From contig JAJQCL010000243.1 of NCBI GenBank assembly GCA_021202715.1, forward strand, positions 1 to 9,206: DNA of 9,206 nucleotides, written 5' to 3'. A program made the translations under genes and the position numbers. The notes under the pieces were generated by a model. The model worked only from the letters and a program-made list of their open reading frames with translations. It was not told where the DNA came from and ran no database searches. Shown one piece after another: positions 5,988 to 9,206 of this stretch. Source of the DNA: Lachnospiraceae bacterium. Its GTDB lineage: Bacteria; Bacillota; Clostridia; Lachnospirales; Lachnospiraceae. Within the stretch, counting starts at the first letter, position 1. Each line of letters starts with the position of its first letter.

Positions 5988-6586
5988 TGGATTACTATGG
6001 CAGCCGGATGCAGGCACTGATCGAGGAGCTGTCCAAGCTGCCCGGCGTCGGCGCCAAGTCGGCGCAGCGGCTGGCTTTCCATATCATCCGCATGCCGGAG
6101 GAGTCGGTGGAGAAGCTGACGGAAGCCATGACAGAGGCCCGGCACTCGGTCTGCTACTGTAAACGGTGCTGCAATCTGACCGATCAGGAGCTCTGCCCGA
6201 TCTGCAGCAGTCCGCACCGGGACGGTTCACAGATCATGGTGGTGGAGAACCCAAGAGATCTGGCGGCTTATGAGAAGACCGGCAAATACGAGGGACTGTA
6301 TCACGTTCTTCACGGCGCGATCTCTCCGGCCCTGGGGATCGGCCCCTCGGATATTCGCCTGGCGGAGCTGATGCAGCGTCTCCAGAAGGAGGATGTGCAT
6401 GAGGTGATCATTGCCACAAACTCCAGTCTGGAGGGCGAGACTACGGCCATGTACATCAGCAAACTGATCAAGCCCACAGGCATCCGGGTCAGCCGGATCG
6501 CCAGCGGCGTGCCGGTGGGCGGAGACCTGGAATATATCGACGAGGTGACCCTGCTCCGGGCGCTGGAAGGGCGGGTTGAACTATAG
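5987..6586 (+). CDS. recR: Recombination mediator protein RecR
   Basis: RecR acts with RecO and RecF to load RecA onto single-stranded gaps during recombinational repair. The 199-aa length is typical. The N-terminal helix-hairpin-helix is LPGVGAKSAQRLAFH (18-32). The four-cysteine zinc finger uses Cys58, Cys61, Cys70 and Cys73 (CxxC-x8-CxxC). The Toprim domain starts at IMVVENPRD (83-91) and runs through ATNSSLEGETTAMYI (143-157). The C-terminal SGVPVGGDLEYIDEVTLLRAL (173-193) is the family hallmark. ATG overlaps the previous gene's TAA by one base (TAATG), so it has no ribosome binding site of its own beyond those in the ybaB end. It stops with TAG (6584-6586). Confidence 0.97.
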   Translation: MDYYGSRMQALIEELSKLPGVGAKSAQRLAFHIIRMPEESVEKLTEAMTEARHSVCYCKRCCNLTDQELCPICSSPHRDGSQIMVVENPRDLAAYEKTGKYEGLYHVLHGAISPALGIGPSDIRLAELMQRLQKEDVHEVIIATNSSLEGETTAMYISKLIKPTGIRVSRIASGVPVGGDLEYIDEVTLLRALEGRVEL

Positions 6587-6665
6587 CAGCGAGGCACACG
6601 ATTGCGCAGGGAATGACTGCTTACGCAGCCTGCGATCGGTGCGCATGTAAACGAAGGCAGCAAAT

Positions 6666-6672
6666 GGGGTGA
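6666..6672 (+). promoter_or_regulatory. Ribosome binding site deciding a TTG start at 6679
   Basis: GGGGTGA lies 6 nt before the TTG at 6679-6681. No upstream in-frame ATG is available, so the rare TTG start is the best choice. The 92-nt gap after recR (6587-6678) holds no convincing terminator or promoter, so the gene is probably read from the dnaX operon. Confidence 0.75.
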
Positions 6673-6678
6673 ACGACA

Positions 6679-8619
6679 TTGGATAAGTACACGTACAATT
6701 TGAAGACAGACAAGATTCAGAAGCTGGTGCGGCAGCAGGACTACAGCACGGCAGCCAAGATCGCCGACACCATCGATTGGAAGCAGGAGCACAATGTACG
6801 TCTGCTGACCGCTGTGGCGGAGGCTTATGAGAAGACGGAACAGTACACGGCCGCCACAGACGTCCTCCTGACCGCCTATGAGGAGGCCTCGCTGGGAAAA
6901 CGCATCCTGTATAAGCTGACTGAGCTGGCTCTGGAGAGCGGACATGTCAACGACGCAGAGACTTTTTATAAGAAATATCTGGAGGAAGCGCCGGAGGAAA
7001 ATGACCGCTACATTCTTCGCTATCTGATCGCGGAAGCCAAGGGAGAGGACCTGGATAAGAGGATCGTCATTCTGGAGACATACCGGAAATACGAGTTCGA
7101 AGAGCAGTGGGCCTGCCGTCTGGCCGAGCTCTACCAGAAAGCGAACCGGAAGGACGAGTGTGTGGCTCTTTGCGACCAGATCATTCTCTGGTTCGGCGTC
7201 GGCCCTTATGTTGACCGGGCGATGGAACTGAAAGAAATGTATGAGCCCCTGACGGCCAGCCAGCGGGAACGCCGGGAGAATAAGGCGTATTACGAGGCCC
7301 GGCTGGCAGAGGTGGCACGCGGCGGGGAAACGCCGGAGGAGGATGCTGCCGGACAGTCTGCAAAGGAAAATCAGACCTTCCCTCAGGAGGAGAATTCCGG
7401 GGAAGATCTGGAGGAAGATCTGCCGAAGATCGCTCTCTCCGAGGAGGTCGCGGAGGCGGATCTGGAGGAACCGTCCGAGGTAGAACGGCATTTTGTGCCT
7501 GAAACGGAGGCGGAGGAGAAACGGGCAGATCGGATTCAGGCGATGCTTTTTGCCGCGTCAAAGCAGATGGAGGAAGCGCCAGTGGAAGAACCGGCGTGGA
7601 AGGAGGCGGCCGCGACGAGACAGCCGCTTCCCGAAGAGGAAGAACCCGCTTCGGAACCGGCTTCAGAGCCCGATCCGGAGAATCTTGAAGTGACAAAGGA
7701 ATTTACTCCGATCCCGGAAATGGCAGCGGGAGAAGTGCCGCCGACAGAGGATCTGGAAGTGACGCGGGAATTTACGCCTGCGCATGCTTGGAACTCGATG
7801 ACGGAGGAGCCGGAAGAGAAAACCGAACCGGAAGAAGCCGAGGCAGTGACTTCCGTGCCGGAGGCCGAAGAGAGGCTGGAGCCTTTGACTCAGGAGGAAA
7901 CAGCTCAGATCCCTGAAGCTACGAATGAACCGGTTTCAGAGGGAGAGCTGCAGGAAACTCCGGAGCCGTCAGAATCTCCGGATGCGTGTGAGGCGGAGAC
8001 AACAGCGGAGCCGGAAGGCCCGATCCTGCGGGCTGCGGTGGATGAACCCTTCGTGACAGACACACCGGTGGAGCCGGACACCTCCCTGGAGGCAGACTCG
8101 AATGTGCTGCCGGTTCTCTCCTTCGAGGAGACGGAACAGGCCGTATGGGAAGAACAGAATCGGCGCATGGAGGAGAAAGAGCCGCTGGAGAGCCGCGAAC
8201 TGGAGCACTGCATTTTCATCAGCGCGGCGACGTCCGAGGATGGGATTGACAAAGCAGTAGAGGCTCTGGAGGAATATTATCACGGCAAGAATCAGGATCT
8301 GCCCCGGATCGCCAAGATCGTGGCGGACAAATTAAACCATCGGGGCATCGTTCATTCGCTGCCGCAGCTGAATCGAAAGGATCTGATCATCGATCAGGCC
8401 AACAATCTTTCGGATGAAATGATTCAGGAAATGCTGGAAGTCATCGATTATCTGGACACGGAGAAGGTTTTTGTCCTGATCGATGCACCGACAGCCGTCA
8501 CCCGGCTGAAGCAGAGAGTCCGTTCCCGTATCAGTGAATCGGAGAAAGAGCATACGATCTCCGCAGCGGCTGTCCCGGATGAGGATGATCGTCCCAAACT
8601 CCAGCTGACAGATCTGTAG
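6679..8619 (+). CDS. Acidic TPR-like protein with degenerate AAA+/P-loop-like domain, cut short by an in-frame TAG
   Basis: A 646-aa protein with no assigned function that I can name. Residues about 1-200 form helical repeats of TPR or similar type (for example YSTAAKIADTI, YTAATDVLLTAYEEA, VNDAETFYKKYLEEAP). Residues about 215-506 are a disordered, strongly acidic Glu/Pro/Ala-rich linker with a repeated LEVT(K/R)EFTP motif (336-344 and 359-367). Residues about 509-620 look folded: strand CIFISAAT (511-518), helix, then Walker-B-like DLIIDQANNLSDE (568-580) and strand KVFVLIDAPT (596-605). This order resembles an AAA+ core with no Walker A GK(S/T). There is no signal peptide or membrane segment, so it is likely cytoplasmic. 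The frame stays open after the TAG to 9006, so the intact form would be 775 residues. A TTG start is used. Expression with recR suggests, but does not show, a link to DNA repair. Confidence 0.85.
   Translation: MDKYTYNLKTDKIQKLVRQQDYSTAAKIADTIDWKQEHNVRLLTAVAEAYEKTEQYTAATDVLLTAYEEASLGKRILYKLTELALESGHVNDAETFYKKYLEEAPEENDRYILRYLIAEAKGEDLDKRIVILETYRKYEFEEQWACRLAELYQKANRKDECVALCDQIILWFGVGPYVDRAMELKEMYEPLTASQRERRENKAYYEARLAEVARGGETPEEDAAGQSAKENQTFPQEENSGEDLEEDLPKIALSEEVAEADLEEPSEVERHFVPETEAEEKRADRIQAMLFAASKQMEEAPVEEPAWKEAAATRQPLPEEEEPASEPASEPDPENLEVTKEFTPIPEMAAGEVPPTEDLEVTREFTPAHAWNSMTEEPEEKTEPEEAEAVTSVPEAEERLEPLTQEETAQIPEATNEPVSEGELQETPEPSESPDACEAETTAEPEGPILRAAVDEPFVTDTPVEPDTSLEADSNVLPVLSFEETEQAVWEEQNRRMEEKEPLESRELEHCIFISAATSEDGIDKAVEALEEYYHGKNQDLPRIAKIVADKLNHRGIVHSLPQLNRKDLIIDQANNLSDEMIQEMLEVIDYLDTEKVFVLIDAPTAVTRLKQRVRSRISESEKEHTISAAAVPDEDDRPKLQLTDL
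8617..8619 (+). other. In-frame TAG interrupting the acidic protein gene
   Basis: TAG lies between CTG and GAA in a stretch whose composition does not change across it. Downstream codons in the same frame read EEPAAPEKSNEEPKEEK, more of the same linker type. A single base change from CAG, GAG or AAG would explain it. TAG is a true stop of pgi and recR in this window, so a genome-wide change of code is unlikely. No selenocysteine (UGA) or usual read-through context is present. Confidence 0.85.
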
Positions 8620-8694
8620 GAAGAACCGGCTGCACCGGAGAAATCGAACGAGGAGCCGAAGGAAGAGAAAGCGCAGGCCGAAGGACGTCGGGTC

Positions 8695-9006
8695 GTGAAG
8701 GTAGAAAAACCGGTTTCTTTTGAAAACATGACCAAGCGTCAGGAACTTTCGGAGAAGGATTTTGTCCGTTATGCGGATTATTACGCCAATGAACTGGAGT
8801 GCGTGATTGATGATTCCGGGTTTGCGGCTCTGCAGGAGGAGATCGAGGCCATCAAGGAGGAAGGCGCACGTCTCACCGTGGGGGAGGCGCGTGCGATCAT
8901 TGAGGAAGCGGCTGAGCATGCAGAGAAATTTACGATCAAGAGGATCTTTGCCTCCAAATATGACAAGGAAGGTTATCTGATCCTCAGAAATCGTGATTTC
9001 CTGTAA
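8695..9006 (+). CDS. C-terminal continuation of the acidic protein gene (possible separate 103-aa product)
   Basis: This is the same reading frame as 6679-8619, continuing after the TAG, so it is best read as the severed C-terminus of that gene (the whole remnant is 8620-9006). The first codon candidate is GTG 8695, with a weak AAGGA 9 nt upstream, so independent or re-initiated translation is possible but poorly supported. The protein is helical: FVRYADYYANELECVID (about 23-39), ALQEEIEAIKEEG (about 44-56) and TVGEARAIIEEAAEHAEK (about 59-76). It ends KYDKEGYLILRNRDFL. The shape resembles the C-terminal helical lid that follows an AAA+ core, which would fit the domain upstream of the TAG. 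This is inference from helix pattern and order. It ends with TAA 20 nt before the cvpA-like GTG. Confidence 0.55.
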   Translation: MKVEKPVSFENMTKRQELSEKDFVRYADYYANELECVIDDSGFAALQEEIEAIKEEGARLTVGEARAIIEEAAEHAEKFTIKRIFASKYDKEGYLILRNRDFL

Positions 9007-9016
9007 AACGATGCGC

Positions 9017-9021
9017 GGAGG
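9017..9021 (+). promoter_or_regulatory. Ribosome binding site for the CvpA-family gene
   Basis: GGAGG lies 5 nt before the GTG at 9027, which decides the non-ATG start. Confidence 0.7.
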
Positions 9022-9026
9022 TATCT

Positions 9027-9206
9027 GTGAGTATTATCATTTCCGGTATTGTATTGTTGATCCTGATCGGAGCGGTTCTGCGGGGATATCACCGCGGTTT
9101 CCTGCGAACCGCTCTTTCCATGCTGTCCCTGATCCTCACTGTCATTTTGGTGGGGATCCTTCAGCCTTATGTGACAGACGCCCTCAGAGAGTACACTCCT
9201 CTGGAG
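9027..9206 (+). CDS. CvpA-family membrane protein, N-terminal part (3' end outside window)
   Basis: The first 60 codons run from GTG to the right edge with no stop. Two hydrophobic helices are seen, about 3-18 and 29-46, split by a Gly/Arg turn (RGYHRGFLRT, 19-28) that matches the CvpA-family pattern of a glycine- and arginine-rich loop after the first helix. CvpA proteins are small multi-helix inner-membrane proteins, named for colicin V production in E. coli. Their role in clostridia is not defined. The gene follows the acidic TPR gene closely on the same strand and is probably in the same operon. The identification is moderately sure because only the first part is present. Confidence 0.75.
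   Translation, partial: MSIIISGIVLLILIGAVLRGYHRGFLRTALSMLSLILTVILVGILQPYVTDALREYTPLE

Noticed and set aside
6587..6678. Possible terminator or promoter between recR and the acidic protein gene (TGCGCA repeats and TTAC/GTAA arms).
   Set aside because: The arms are short and imperfect, no T-run follows, and no -35/-10 pair fits. It is probably just operon spacer.
6310..7491. Minus-strand open frame of 393 codons across the recR end and the acidic protein gene.
   Set aside because: It is antisense of RecR's conserved C-terminus and of the Glu-rich linker; no ribosome binding site or family match.
8617..8619. TAG as a pyrrolysine or reassigned codon.
   Set aside because: pgi and recR in the same window end with TAG, and nothing in the window points to pyrrolysine genes. 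The case is kept as an interrupted gene.

Overview
The window looks like core chromosome of a Gram-positive Clostridia member, most likely Lachnospiraceae or a close relative with fairly GC-rich coding. This rests on four things: strong Shine-Dalgarno sequences, near-consensus SigA-type promoters (TTTACA-17-TATAAT and TTGACA-18-TATAAT), a large Bacillus/Clostridium-type SRP RNA with an Alu domain, and the order SRP RNA - dnaX - ybaB/ebfC - recR, which is also the Bacillus subtilis scr-dnaX-yaaK-recR order. The family-level assignment is inference from memory of protein similarity. No insertion sequence, CRISPR array, tRNA or phage gene was seen.

Layout. (1) 2-415: the 3' end of glucose-6-phosphate isomerase (pgi). 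(2) 524-566: a strong hairpin terminator shared by the two convergent genes around it. (3) 608-874, minus strand: a small conserved-looking protein of unknown function with its own consensus promoter. (4) 875-1152: a divergent regulatory region with two near-perfect promoters. (5) 1153-2361: a six-helix voltage-gated potassium channel with two C-terminal RCK_C (TrkA_C) domains. (6) 2452-3549: a membrane protein with coiled coils on both sides of a tight two-helix hairpin, function unknown. (7) 3617-3958: promoter, leader hairpin and SRP RNA. (8) 3994-6586: dnaX, ybaB/ebfC and recR, a DNA replication and repair operon. (9) 6679-9006: a large acidic protein with TPR-like repeats and a P-loop-like domain, whose reading frame is cut by an in-frame TAG at 8617-8619. 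(10) 9027-9206: the start of a CvpA-family membrane protein running off the window.

How the genes fit together. SRP RNA serves co-translational membrane targeting. DnaX is the clamp-loader subunit of DNA polymerase III. YbaB/EbfC is a nucleoid-associated protein, and RecR works with RecF and RecO in recombinational gap repair. The channel and the coiled-coil membrane protein sit next to each other and could be one unit, but nothing in the sequence proves they work together.

Most of the window is ordinary housekeeping DNA. The observation most worth a second look is the TAG at 8617-8619. The frame continues past it with the same Glu/Pro/Ala-rich composition and then a folded-looking C-terminal domain, so this is one gene broken by a nonsense codon, a read-through case, or a sequence error. 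The second is that the part upstream of the TAG resembles a P-loop/AAA+ fold without a recognisable Walker A motif. I found no clear sign of a wholly new system.
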